NCBI RefSeq assembly: GCF_014284305.1
Contig: NZ_JACOFW010000016.1
Location: 1-64,000, forward strand
From: Affinundibacterium seohonense
Lineage (GTDB): Bacteria > Pseudomonadota > Gammaproteobacteria > Burkholderiales > Burkholderiaceae_D
DNA length: 64,000 nucleotides
Direction of reading: 5' to 3'
Shown piece by piece: positions 1 through 8,726 of this stretch. The translations under genes were made by a program, and so were the position numbers. Each line of letters starts with the position of its first letter. Within the stretch, counting starts at the first letter, position 1. The notes beneath the pieces are model-generated. The model searched no databases. It was not told the DNA's origin and was given only the letters and a program-made list of their open reading frames with translations.

Positions 1-82
1 TTGAGTCTTCGTTTGAAAAATACGTGGCGAAGTTCTTTTATTTTTAAAGTGCCTACTAGAGACGCAATCATTACCCAATAAA

Positions 83-147
83 AAACCCCGCTTTTAATAA
101 AAGACGGGGTTTGTCAGCGATCTGAGACGCTGCGGCGTCTTTTTTTT
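83..147. terminator. Two adjacent intrinsic terminators upstream of glcDEF
   Basis: Bases 83-112 form a hairpin (AAACCCCGCTTTT against AAAAG-A-CGGGGTTT, one bulged A at 104, loop AAT) flanked by an A-run on its left, so it would act best on the minus strand. Bases 126-139 form a second hairpin (GACGC / GCGTC, loop TGCG) followed by eight T at 140-147, a plus-strand terminator. They probably end transcription from a gene left of the window. I see no coding region in bases 1-228. Confidence 0.7.
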
Positions 148-228
148 ATTTAAGAATTATTTCTTACTCACAAATTCCTCTGCACAGGCTACACTCATTG
201 AGATAGCGAAAAAACCTAAGGCAACGGG

Positions 229-1695
229 ATGGAAAGTTCCAATTTAAGAGCGGTGTTAGTGAAGGCTTTACGTAAGTCCATACCTTTGCATTGCATTTTA
301 TCGGACGCAGAAGACACACGCCCTTATGAGTGCGACTCTTTGAGCACCTATAAACAATTGCCTTTGGTTGTGGTTTTGCCTGAAGATGAAATGCAAATCT
401 TAGCGATCCTCAAGGTGTGTCGGGAACTGCAAGTACCTATCGTACCTCGTGGCGCTGGCACAGGACTGTCTGGAGGTGCGACGCCGATTGAAAATGGCCT
501 TGTGCTGTCGACCGCTAAACTCAATAAAATCCTAGAGGTCAACGCCTATGCACGCTCCGCACGCGTACAACCAGGTGTTCGCAATCTAGCGATCTCTGAT
601 GCCGCTATCAGTTTCGGACTGTACTACGCACCAGACCCTTCATCTCAACTGGCTTGCAGCATAGGCGGTAACTTGGCTGAAAATGCCGGTGGTGTACATT
701 GTTTGAAATATGGCTTGACCGTGCACAATGTCTTACGAGCCCGTGTTGTGACGATCGATGGTGATATTTTGGAATTGGGAAGTGAGGCATTAGATGCTCC
801 GGGTTTGGACTTGCTTGGGCTTTTTATTGGTTCGGAAGGGATGTTGGGAATTGTCACCGAAATTACCGTCAAACTGATACCTAAACCGCAAACTGCCCAA
901 GTGATTGTGGCGTCATTTAGTGATGTCGAGCAAGCCGGGAACGCAGTCGCGCAAGTGATTGCCCAAGGCATTATTCCCTCGGGCTTGGAAATGATGGATC
1001 AAACGTCGGTGCGTATGGTGGAGCCATTTGTTCATGCGGGATATGACGTTAATGCGGCTGCGATTTTGCTGTGCGAAGCTGACGGCAATACGGAAGAAGT
1101 CGCAGATGAAATAAGTCGCATGTGTGCCGTGTTGGAAAAGGCAGGAGCGAGTAGTTTAAAGCTGTCGATGAATGAAGCTGAACGTACCAAACTATGGTCG
1201 GGGCGCAAGAATGCGTTTCCTGCTGCAGGGCGAATGTCGCCAGATTATTATTGCGTTGATGGCACGATCCCGCGCAAGCATCTTGCACAAGTTTTGAGAT
1301 CGATTACGGAGATGGAGCGTCAATATGCAATGATCTGCGCCAATGTATTTCATGCAGGAGATGGCAATTTGCACCCTTTGATATTGTTTGACGCGAATGA
1401 CCCAGGTGCCTTTGAAAAAGCCGAAGCCTTTGGCGCTGAGATTTTAGCGCTATGTGTTGCCTTGGGGGGAACCATCACTGGTGAGCATGGTGTCGGTATT
1501 GAAAAACTTAATTCCATGTGTTTGCAGTTTAACGCAGCTGAATTAGCCTGTTTCATGGCTGTAAAAGAGGCGTTTGATCCGCACAAATTGCTCAATCCTA
1601 CCAAAGGTATTCCTAGCCTTAATCGTTGTGCCGAATTTGGTCGTATGCACGTGCAAAATGGCCGTTTAAATTTCCCTGAACTCCCACGTTTTTAA
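229..1695 (+). CDS. glcD: Glycolate oxidase subunit GlcD (FAD-linked)
   Basis: The FAD-binding catalytic subunit of the GlcDEF glycolate oxidase, which oxidises glycolate to glyoxylate and passes electrons to the respiratory chain. The 488 residues are close to the size of the E. coli protein. The N-terminal FAD_binding_4 domain carries PRGAGTGLSGGA at about residues 73-84, and the C-terminal FAD-oxidase domain carries HAGDGNLHP near 370 and GEHGVGIEK near 425, all typical of the GlcD/D-lactate dehydrogenase family. It is first of three same-strand genes (glcD, glcE, glcF) separated by 33 and 53 bases, and the presence of glcE and glcF argues for glycolate over D-lactate as substrate. The ribosome-binding site is weak (AAGG about 8 bases before ATG). 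No regulator gene (GlcC-like) is visible next to it. Confidence 0.95.
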   Translation: MESSNLRAVLVKALRKSIPLHCILSDAEDTRPYECDSLSTYKQLPLVVVLPEDEMQILAILKVCRELQVPIVPRGAGTGLSGGATPIENGLVLSTAKLNKILEVNAYARSARVQPGVRNLAISDAAISFGLYYAPDPSSQLACSIGGNLAENAGGVHCLKYGLTVHNVLRARVVTIDGDILELGSEALDAPGLDLLGLFIGSEGMLGIVTEITVKLIPKPQTAQVIVASFSDVEQAGNAVAQVIAQGIIPSGLEMMDQTSVRMVEPFVHAGYDVNAAAILLCEADGNTEEVADEISRMCAVLEKAGASSLKLSMNEAERTKLWSGRKNAFPAAGRMSPDYYCVDGTIPRKHLAQVLRSITEMERQYAMICANVFHAGDGNLHPLILFDANDPGAFEKAEAFGAEILALCVALGGTITGEHGVGIEKLNSMCLQFNAAELACFMAVKEAFDPHKLLNPTKGIPSLNRCAEFGRMHVQNGRLNFPELPRF

Positions 1696-1728
1696 ATCTA
1701 TACAAAATCTGACAGAAATCGCCTAAGC

Positions 1729-2793
1729 ATGAATCCAGTGTTACAACAATTTCGTGAACAAATTTTATTGGCGAGTGAGAGCAAACTGCCACTCTGCATA
1801 CAGGGTGGCGCCACTAAATCTTGGTATGGAAATCAAGTGAACGGTGAGGTTTTGGATACCCGTGCTTATGCAGGCGTGATTGCTTATGAACCGACAGAAT
1901 TGGTGCTAAGCGTACGCGCAGGAACTACGTTAAAAGAAATCGAATCGCTATTAGATCAACATGGACAGATGCTCGCTTGCGAAGCTCCCCATTTTGGTGA
2001 ACACGCAACCGTCGGTGGCATGCTGGCGGCAGGATTGTCCGGACCTCGACGTGCTTATGCTGGCGGGATACGAGATTTTGTCTTAGGCGTTACCATGATG
2101 AATGGTCGAGGAGAGTTGTTGAAGTTTGGTGGTCAAGTGATGAAAAATGTGGCTGGCTACGATGTTTCCCGTTTAATGGTTGGATCGATGGGTGCGCTGG
2201 GCTTGATCACGGAGATTTCACTTAAAGTGATGCCACGACCTTTGCTAGAAACGAGTTTGGCCTTTGCGCTATCAGAGCAAGACGCATTGCACTGTTTAAA
2301 TAAATGGGCGGGGCAAGCGCTTCCAATTTCCGCTAGTGCTTATCACGCTGGACGCTTGATGCTACGTTTATCCGGGTCGGAGTCCGCGATCAGATTGGCG
2401 AAACAGAAATTAGGCGGGCAAGACGTTCATGATGACAAAGCATTTTGGATAAGTTTGCGTGAGCAGCAGCATCATTTTTTCACCCCGGAACAGGGTCTTG
2501 CTTTATTACGTTTATCTCTGCCATCGACTGCATCGGCACTTAAATTGCGAACAAAAACCTTAATCGAGTGGGGCGGTGCACAACGCTGGATTTGGACGCA
2601 CGAGCCGATACAATCGGTGCGTGAATTGATGCAAAATTTGGGCGGACACGTCACCCAGTTTCGTTATGCGGATGCATCGCAGGTGACCTTTATGCCTTTG
2701 CATCCGGCACTTTTAAAGATCCATCAACAGTTGAAAAAAACCTTTGACCCCTTTGATATTTTTAATCGTGGTCGCTTGTTTCCTAGTGATTGA
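1729..2793 (+). CDS. glcE: Glycolate oxidase subunit GlcE
   Basis: The second FAD-binding subunit of glycolate oxidase. At 354 residues it matches the usual GlcE length and is shorter than GlcD because it lacks most of the C-terminal catalytic domain. The FAD_binding_4 region is visible in the first 180 residues (GGATKSWYG near 26; GEHATVGGMLAAGLSGPRRA near 85-105). The C-terminus ends in the motif FDPFDIFNRGR, shared with GlcD-type oxidases. It lies between glcD and glcF in one transcription unit. It is needed for complex activity in E. coli although the catalytic flavin is thought to be in GlcD (family knowledge). Confidence 0.93.
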   Translation: MNPVLQQFREQILLASESKLPLCIQGGATKSWYGNQVNGEVLDTRAYAGVIAYEPTELVLSVRAGTTLKEIESLLDQHGQMLACEAPHFGEHATVGGMLAAGLSGPRRAYAGGIRDFVLGVTMMNGRGELLKFGGQVMKNVAGYDVSRLMVGSMGALGLITEISLKVMPRPLLETSLAFALSEQDALHCLNKWAGQALPISASAYHAGRLMLRLSGSESAIRLAKQKLGGQDVHDDKAFWISLREQQHHFFTPEQGLALLRLSLPSTASALKLRTKTLIEWGGAQRWIWTHEPIQSVRELMQNLGGHVTQFRYADASQVTFMPLHPALLKIHQQLKKTFDPFDIFNRGRLFPSD

Positions 2794-2846
2794 TAGATGA
2801 CCCCAGTTGAATAAAGACGTATTGAACCAATGCGGCAAAAGAGACT

Positions 2847-4313
2847 ATGCAAACTAAACTAAGCGCTGATTTTGTAGCGACTCCCGAAGGGCAAGAAGCA
2901 GACCAAATTTTGCGTCAGTGCGTGCATTGCGGAATGTGTAATGCGACTTGCCCAACTTATCAATTGCTCGGTGATGAACTGGACGGACCGAGAGGGCGTA
3001 TTTATTTAATTAAGCAAGTTCTGGAAGGACACGAACCTAGTCAAAAAACGCAGACCCACCTTGACCGATGCCTGACTTGTCGTAGCTGTGAAAGCACATG
3101 TCCATCGGGCGTGCAATATTCACGCTTGTTAGAGATAGGACGCGATATCGTTGAGAAAAGAGTGGGGCGTTCTTGGACCCAAAGCCTATTGCGTGGTGCT
3201 TTGAAAAGTGGATTAAGTCATCCACGTTTATTCCAACATGCTTTGTTTTGGGGGCGAGCGTTGAAGTCGGTATTGCCGGCTTCGCTACAAGAAAAAATTC
3301 CAGTGCCGGCTGTGACTGCAGCGGATCAACTACCGCAGCGCCAACATAACCATAAAGTGATCTTGTTAGACGGTTGTGTGCAAGGGAGCTTGGCACCGAA
3401 CATTAATGCAGCGACGGCACGCGTTTTGGATCGCATGCAGATACAGAGCATCCAATTGCCTTCGGTTGCCTGTTGTGGCGCTGTACGACTTCATTTGAGT
3501 GATCAAGAGGGCGCTAAGCAAGCGGCTAGACATAATATTGATGTGTGGTGGCCTCTAGTTAAACCTGATGCCGAACCTGAGCGTAAAGTGAGCCAGATCG
3601 TGATGACGGCATCGGGTTGTGGCGTGACTGTAAAAGACTACGGCAAGTTATTGGCACATGATAGTGATTACGCTGATAAAGCTTCAGCGATTAGTGCGCT
3701 GACCTGTGATTTGAGTGAGCTGCTGGTGGATTTTTCCGATACATTAGTTTCACAAATAGGCGGGCAAATAAGGCAGAAGATAGTCTGGCATGCACCATGT
3801 AGTTTGCAGCATGGTCAGCAGGTGCGTGGCAAAGTTGAAGGACTTTTGCAACGACTGGGAGTGGATGTCAGAATTTGTGCCGATAGTCATTTGTGTTGTG
3901 GATCAGCCGGAACTTACTCAATTCTGCAATCTGATCTGGCTAGACGATTACGCGACAATAAAGTGGCAGCCTTGGAAGCGACACAAGCCGAAATGATCGT
4001 CAGTGCGAATATGGCGTGTCAACAGCATTTGCAAACGGGTACGCAGCTGGCGGTTCAACATTGGATAGAGGTCGTTGATCAGGCCTTTGCGCAACTTCCA
4101 CTGTTGTCGACACAAGACGCGATACTTGCAACTGATTCCTCAATGAGTGAGGAGACCGCACCTTCAATTGCAACTTCAACTTCTGCTGAGTCAATATCAG
4201 TAACAAAGAGTTTAAATTCTGAAAGCATCGTAGTCTCGCGAAAAAAATCGACGAAGAAATCAACTGCTAATCAATCCAAAACAAAATCGAAGACAAAAAA
4301 GTCGCTTAAATAG
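2847..4313 (+). CDS. glcF: Glycolate oxidase iron-sulfur subunit GlcF, with a long basic tail
   Basis: Iron-sulfur subunit that carries electrons from the GlcDE flavins toward the quinone pool. Two 4Fe-4S ferredoxin motifs are present: CVHCGMCNATCP (Cys25, 28, 31, 35) and CLTCRSCESTCPSG near residue 75. Two CCG domains follow (VACCGAVRLH near 208 and SHLCCGSAGTYS near 350). The conserved protein ends around residue 415, as in the roughly 407-residue E. coli protein. The remaining ~70 residues are a Ser/Thr-rich stretch that becomes very lysine-rich (SRKKSTKKST and KTKSKTKKSLK). The tail is in frame with no sign of a frameshift, and its function is unknown. Confidence 0.93.
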   Translation: MQTKLSADFVATPEGQEADQILRQCVHCGMCNATCPTYQLLGDELDGPRGRIYLIKQVLEGHEPSQKTQTHLDRCLTCRSCESTCPSGVQYSRLLEIGRDIVEKRVGRSWTQSLLRGALKSGLSHPRLFQHALFWGRALKSVLPASLQEKIPVPAVTAADQLPQRQHNHKVILLDGCVQGSLAPNINAATARVLDRMQIQSIQLPSVACCGAVRLHLSDQEGAKQAARHNIDVWWPLVKPDAEPERKVSQIVMTASGCGVTVKDYGKLLAHDSDYADKASAISALTCDLSELLVDFSDTLVSQIGGQIRQKIVWHAPCSLQHGQQVRGKVEGLLQRLGVDVRICADSHLCCGSAGTYSILQSDLARRLRDNKVAALEATQAEMIVSANMACQQHLQTGTQLAVQHWIEVVDQAFAQLPLLSTQDAILATDSSMSEETAPSIATSTSAESISVTKSLNSESIVVSRKKSTKKSTANQSKTKSKTKKSLK

Positions 4314-4335
4314 CATTGTTATCGACAAACAAAAA

Positions 4336-4363
4336 AGCCATCATGTTGATCAACATGATGGCT
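4336..4363. terminator. Intrinsic terminator between glcF and ompW (perfect palindrome)
   Basis: A perfect 28-base palindrome, AGCCATCATGTTGA followed by its reverse complement. Five A precede it on the plus strand, giving a T-run for minus-strand transcripts, so it best terminates ompW, whose stop is at 4477. It may also stop glcF transcripts. Confidence 0.8.
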
Positions 4364-4476
4364 AGAGATTGTCGATGTTTGCGGATATAACTCCGCAATA
4401 CGTCAACAATCATTCAACTTAATAACATAACCAAACAGCGTAGCTTAATGATGCAGCGCCGTCGTTCTATTTATGT

Positions 4477-5094
4477 TTAGAAACGGTAACCAATACCAAC
4501 GCCAACCAACAATGGATCAACTTTGACCGCACTGGCTTTGGCACCTGCAATATTGACATCACTACGGATTTGAACTTTTTTCACATCCAGATTGATAGAC
4601 CAATTTTTGTCGATTTTGAAATCGACGCCAGCTTGCACTGAGAAGCCAAAGCTGCTGCTTTCCAAGCCACCTTTACCAGCCAACAAATTCACTTTAGAGA
4701 GATTGGTGTAGTTCACACCAAAACCCAAGTAAGGATTGATATCGGCATTTGGTGCGAAGTGGTATTGCGCAGACAACGTCGGTGGCAAATGTTTGAATGT
4801 ACCAATATTGGCGCCATCTAAATACACATCGTGTTTTTGCGGATATGTCAAAATCAATTCAGCAGAGACGTTTGGTGAAAAGAAGTAAGTAATATCGAGT
4901 TCAGGGATCGTTTTCTTGCTGACAGTGATACGATCTGCCGCGCCTACGCCACCGACTGGATCAGAGCCGTTTGCTGGGCTGATATTGACGATGCGACCAC
5001 GTACCAACCATGGGCTTTCTTGTGCCATTGCTTCTGCGCTGACGAAACCAACTGCTGCTAAAGAGAGTGCGAGAACGAGCTTTTTCATTTTCAT
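4477..5094 (-). CDS. ompW: OmpW family outer-membrane protein
   Basis: An eight-stranded beta-barrel outer-membrane protein of the OmpW family, thought to form a narrow hydrophobic channel. The 205-residue product begins with a signal peptide (MKKLVLALSLAAVGFVSAEA, cleavage after AMA) and ends with the aromatic terminus YRF expected for BAM-dependent barrels. The mature start ESPWLVRGRIVNISP and the segment LPPTLSAQYHF are typical of OmpW. The Shine-Dalgarno AAGGA lies only 2-3 bases from the first ATG (5094) but about 8 from the second ATG (5088), so translation probably starts at residue 3. The gene is monocistronic, with an FNR-like promoter upstream and a terminator downstream. Confidence 0.93.
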   Translation of the reverse strand: MKMKKLVLALSLAAVGFVSAEAMAQESPWLVRGRIVNISPANGSDPVGGVGAADRITVSKKTIPELDITYFFSPNVSAELILTYPQKHDVYLDGANIGTFKHLPPTLSAQYHFAPNADINPYLGFGVNYTNLSKVNLLAGKGGLESSSFGFSVQAGVDFKIDKNWSINLDVKKVQIRSDVNIAGAKASAVKVDPLLVGVGIGYRF

Positions 5095-5168
5095 TTTCCT
5101 TGGTGATTAATGCAAATTATCAATACAGATTTTGATTCTAATGCTTGAGATTTTTTTCCTGAACCCAA

Positions 5169-5217
5169 TGGAGCTAGTGTAGTTGCGCACTGCAACATAC
5201 GTCTTGAGCTAGATCAA
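5169..5217 (-). promoter_or_regulatory. FNR-type class II promoter of ompW
   Basis: Reading the minus strand, TTGATCTAGCTCAA (5217-5204) matches the FNR consensus TTGAT-N4-ATCAA with a single mismatch. TACACT (5181-5176) is a plausible -10 hexamer. If transcription starts 7 bases after it, near 5169, the FNR box is centred at -41.5, the position of class II FNR-activated promoters. ompW is FNR-regulated in E. coli (established); regulation here is inferred from sequence. Confidence 0.7.
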
Positions 5218-5304
5218 ATTTGCTGTTTTCATGGCAAAAAAATTGAAAGATGTCTTGGATTTTCGTTGGCTATGAGTTTGCGTAGATTTTTGTGCATAAA
5301 AAAA

Positions 5305-5340
5305 CGCCAGCATTCGGTGCACTGAATGCTGGCGCTTTTA
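5305..5340. terminator. Bidirectional intrinsic terminator after the amylase operon
   Basis: CGCCAGCATTC (5305-5315) pairs with GAATGCTGGCG (5324-5334), an 11-bp stem. An A-run precedes it and a T-run follows, so it works in both directions. It lies 70 bases beyond the stop of the minus-strand GH13 gene at 5404 and so ends the glk-GH13-GH13 operon. Confidence 0.8.
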
Positions 5341-5403
5341 TTTATAGTTTTGATTTTCTTGGTGCGACTTCTTTCGGATGAATTCCGCTTACTGCCAGGG
5401 ATA

Positions 5404-6750
5404 TTATTCGACGAAAACTTTATATTCCCAAGGCTTTAATTCAAACTTAATATTTGTGCCAATTGGCGCTTTGGTGTTGTTGCTAATGTCGAGCATCTTA
5501 CCTTTTGCGAGCGCTGACTTGATTTCTGCCGTTTTTGTTTGGTTTGATAGATTGAAGACAGCGACAATTTTATTACCCGCTTTTTCACGAGAAAAGGCGA
5601 ACACGTGCTCATCATTACCAGTCGCTATCCGCTGCATTTCACCACCAGCTTGACCGTTCCATAAAGCTTTGTTGGTTTTCTTTAATTGGAATAAGGTGGT
5701 GTAGAGTTGTTTGAACGGGTGCGCCTTCCATTCAATAGGATCGCGTTCAAAGAAGTCCAATGCTTTGGTATTGCCGGCTTCCTGACCGCTATACATGAGC
5801 GGCATACCTTTCATGATGTTTGACAAAACTAAGAAAGTTTCTACGGCATCTCCAAGCCGTACAAACTCGGTTCCTTCCCAGCTATTCAAATCATGATTTG
5901 TAATATGCATCATGCGATAGGCGTTGGGATGATAATGTTTCTCTTCGCCGTTCAAGTAGGCATCCAAATCTTTCACAGATTTTTTACCTTGTGCGATGTC
6001 ATTGAATAAGTCTTTGAATTGCCAACCGTAAGTCATATCAAAGGCTTTTTCATGCAATTCAAATTCATGGGCTTCCGCTAGCATAAATACTTTTTTGGTT
6101 TTATCTAAGGCTTTGCGAGTGTCGTTCCAAAAGTTGGTTGGCACCATCGCTGCAACGTCACAACGGAATCCATCAATATTGTATTCAGTCAGCCAGAAAC
6201 GCATGGCTTCGACCATTTCTTTACGTAGTTGTGGATTGGTGTAGTCAAGTGCGATGACGTCGGCCCAATCGGGTACGGGCGGGACAAACTTACCGTCTTT
6301 GTCCTTTTTGTAAAACTCTGGATGTTGCGCTGCCCAAGGATGATCCCAAGCCGTATGATTGGCTACCCAATCGATAATCACATACATTCCCTGTGCATGA
6401 ATTGACTTCACCAATTTTTTGAAGTCAGCTGGTGTGCCGAATTCAGGATTGACACCCTTGTAATCGCGCACTGCGTAGTAGCTACCTAAAGTGCCTTTGC
6501 GGTTCTTTTCGCCAATAGGATTGATCGGCATAAGCCAAATCACTTTGACACCCATTTTCTTTAATTCCGGCAGATAGTCTTCAAATTTTTGAAAGCTGCC
6601 TTCTTTAGAATGCTGACGAATATTGGCTTCATAAATTGTCGCATTCTTTGTCCATGCCGGATGAATAACCGAGCTCGTGGTTTGCGCAGTGGTCGGCGCA
6701 GAATTGAGTGCGCCTATGCTAAGTAATAGTGAAAGGAGTAAGTGCTTCAT
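5404..6750 (-). CDS. Exported GH13 alpha-amylase-family glycosidase
   Basis: A 448-residue glycoside hydrolase family 13 enzyme acting on alpha-1,4-glucans in the periplasm or outside the cell. A signal peptide is visible (residues 1-23, cleavage near TTA-QT). The catalytic set is intact: DGFRCDVA with nucleophile Asp198, LAEAHE with acid/base Glu226, and TNHD (285-287) carrying the transition-state Asp; the region-I sequence DWVANH is near 127-132. A short beta-sandwich C-domain follows. It is the last gene of a three-gene operon with a second GH13 enzyme and a glucokinase, which points to breakdown of maltodextrins to glucose. Exact specificity (alpha-amylase, maltooligosaccharide hydrolase or glucosidase) cannot be told from sequence alone. 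Confidence 0.88.
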   Translation of the reverse strand: MKHLLLSLLLSIGALNSAPTTAQTTSSVIHPAWTKNATIYEANIRQHSKEGSFQKFEDYLPELKKMGVKVIWLMPINPIGEKNRKGTLGSYYAVRDYKGVNPEFGTPADFKKLVKSIHAQGMYVIIDWVANHTAWDHPWAAQHPEFYKKDKDGKFVPPVPDWADVIALDYTNPQLRKEMVEAMRFWLTEYNIDGFRCDVAAMVPTNFWNDTRKALDKTKKVFMLAEAHEFELHEKAFDMTYGWQFKDLFNDIAQGKKSVKDLDAYLNGEEKHYHPNAYRMMHITNHDLNSWEGTEFVRLGDAVETFLVLSNIMKGMPLMYSGQEAGNTKALDFFERDPIEWKAHPFKQLYTTLFQLKKTNKALWNGQAGGEMQRIATGNDEHVFAFSREKAGNKIVAVFNLSNQTKTAEIKSALAKGKMLDISNNTKAPIGTNIKFELKPWEYKVFVE

Positions 6751-6781
6751 GGCTTGATCTCATATGGTTGGGATTGTGTTT

Positions 6782-6790
6782 GGGGGGGGG
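6782..6790. repeat. Homopolymer of nine G between the two GH13 genes
   Basis: A run of nine G (C on the coding minus strand) starts two bases after the stop codon of the upstream GH13 gene and lies about 30 bases before the next start. It is outside both reading frames, so a length change would not switch either protein off, but it could affect spacing or stability of the intercistronic mRNA. Confidence 0.9.
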
Positions 6791-6792
6791 CT

Positions 6793-8721
6793 TTATTGCA
6801 GCTCAAAAATTAAGGCTGTTTTGGGGCTAACTTTGATTGTCTTTGGTAAGGATAGATGTTGATCGCTAATGAGTTCATAGGCCTGCTTTGCCCCTTGCAT
6901 AACTTCTTCAAATCGCGACAGTTCAAGCGCCGTTGTCTTTTCATTGCGATTGATAATCACCATGACCTTATGCTTGCCATCGATGCGAAAATACACGTAA
7001 CAGTTATTTTCTGGAATAAAGTGAATCAGTTTGCCGCGATGAATCGCAGTTTGATTTTTGCGCCAGTTAAATAAACGGGCAATGAAATTTTGCATATCCT
7101 GTTGTGCGCCGTTCAGATTTTTGCCTGTGTATGCGTTGACCACATCGCCATCCCAGCCACCTGGAAAATCACCACGCACTTTGCCATCGTCACGTTGTTT
7201 TGGACTAGTCATTAAGATTTCGGCGCCATAAAACATCTGTGGTATACCGCGCAAGGTTGCCAGCATGACCATCGCTAATTTATTTAGCGCGAGATCTTGA
7301 TTTAAGGCTGAGAAAATACGTGGTGTATCGTGATTGCCTTCAAAGATGGTCAGTCGGTCGGGATCAGGATAGACGAAATCATTCGCGATCGCCTCATACA
7401 TCGTCATCATGTTTGCGGCTTTACCATCGTTGCCCGTCAAGCTGGCATGCAGCGCCTGATAGACGGGGAAGTCCATTAAGCTGGGAAGCGACGAACGGTA
7501 GTCATCGTGATTCTGCTTACCACGCTGCCAATAGGCGATGATGTTCGGATTCATGCTCCACTCTTCACCGACGATGTTGAAGTTGGGATATTCCTCCATG
7601 ATGCGTTGTGACCAACGTGCTAGGAAGGCTTTATCTGAATAGGAATAAGTATCGGTGCGCAAACCGGATAAATCCGCATACTCTATCCACCACAAACTAT
7701 GTTGTATCAAATAGGTTGCCAACAAGGGATTGCCCTGATTCAGGTCTGGCATGGTTTTGACAAACCAGCCACTGGCAAATTTTTGTTTATCGATTTGTGC
7801 GGCGTGTGTGTCTTGTAAAGTGCTGCGTATGTGGTTGGTTTCAGTATAGTTCTGCGGAAAATTGAGCCAGTCTTTGCTCGGCAGATCGCGCATCCACCAA
7901 TGATTGTCGCCGATATGATTGAGTACCACATCTTGAATCATCCCTATGCCGTGACGTTTGGCATCGCTAACCAATTGTTGGTAGCTGAGATTGCTGCCAA
8001 AGCGGGGATCGACTCGGTAAAAATCGGTAGCGGCGTAGCCATGATAGGAATTGATCGGCTGTGCATTTTCTACTAAGGGTGTTGGCCAGAGCATGGTAAA
8101 TCCAAGCTTGGCGATGTAATCCAGATGTTGTCTGATGCCTTGAATATCACCACCGTGGCGAGAGCCCGGAATATGCCGTGCAAGTTTGTCACTGTAATCG
8201 GGGAGACTATCATTGCTGCTATCGCCATTCGCAAAGCGATCTGGCATGAGTAAATAGATCGCATCGTTTGCACCAAAACCTGCACGCTGCGCCGAGGCTG
8301 GGCGACGTGGTAGCAGGGTGAAGCTTTGGCTGACCAGTGTGGTTTCTGCTTGTTTGAACGCGATCGACAATTCACCAGCTTTGGTGTTCTCTGCAATTTG
8401 TACATCGATAAACAGATAGTTTGGGTTGTCGGTGCGTTGAACTTGAGTGATGGTGACGCCGGGGTAGACAATAGACGGCGTCAACTGAGCGATGTTCTTT
8501 CCATGCACCATCAGCTGCAGCTCTGGATGCTTCATTCCTACCCACCACGACGCAGGTTCCACATGTTGTATCTGGTAGGTGCTACTTTGTGCATGTGCTA
8601 AGCCGAAAGAGGCGAGACAACTACAAAAAAATACAGCGCCGCTAAGTGCCTTGCCAAGTACCTTAACTAGTGGGGAGAGTAAAGGTGCTTGCTGATGTAA
8701 AAGAAGATAACGGCGCTGCAT
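6793..8721 (-). CDS. Exported GH13 cyclomaltodextrinase/neopullulanase-like enzyme
   Basis: A 642-residue enzyme with a signal peptide (residues 1-45, cleavage at AHA-QS), an N-terminal cyclomaltodextrinase immunoglobulin-like domain (about 46-140, with WWVGMKHPELQLMVHG), a GH13 catalytic barrel, and a C-terminal beta domain. Catalytic residues are intact: GLRTDTY with Asp357, VGEEW with Glu386/387, and EGNHD with Asp465. This architecture is that of SusA/neopullulanase-like periplasmic enzymes, which cleave cyclodextrins, pullulan and maltooligosaccharides (family knowledge). The start lies 5 bases after the glucokinase stop, so the genes are translationally close. A lipoprotein alternative (CSCLA) is less likely than SPase I cleavage. 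Confidence 0.88.
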   Translation of the reverse strand: MQRRYLLLHQQAPLLSPLVKVLGKALSGAVFFCSCLASFGLAHAQSSTYQIQHVEPASWWVGMKHPELQLMVHGKNIAQLTPSIVYPGVTITQVQRTDNPNYLFIDVQIAENTKAGELSIAFKQAETTLVSQSFTLLPRRPASAQRAGFGANDAIYLLMPDRFANGDSSNDSLPDYSDKLARHIPGSRHGGDIQGIRQHLDYIAKLGFTMLWPTPLVENAQPINSYHGYAATDFYRVDPRFGSNLSYQQLVSDAKRHGIGMIQDVVLNHIGDNHWWMRDLPSKDWLNFPQNYTETNHIRSTLQDTHAAQIDKQKFASGWFVKTMPDLNQGNPLLATYLIQHSLWWIEYADLSGLRTDTYSYSDKAFLARWSQRIMEEYPNFNIVGEEWSMNPNIIAYWQRGKQNHDDYRSSLPSLMDFPVYQALHASLTGNDGKAANMMTMYEAIANDFVYPDPDRLTIFEGNHDTPRIFSALNQDLALNKLAMVMLATLRGIPQMFYGAEILMTSPKQRDDGKVRGDFPGGWDGDVVNAYTGKNLNGAQQDMQNFIARLFNWRKNQTAIHRGKLIHFIPENNCYVYFRIDGKHKVMVIINRNEKTTALELSRFEEVMQGAKQAYELISDQHLSLPKTIKVSPKTALIFELQ

Positions 8722-8726
8722 GGGGA

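Noticed and set aside
6782..6790. Nine-G run as a phase-variation switch
   Set aside because: It lies outside both coding frames; it could only affect mRNA spacing. A sequencing artefact cannot be excluded.
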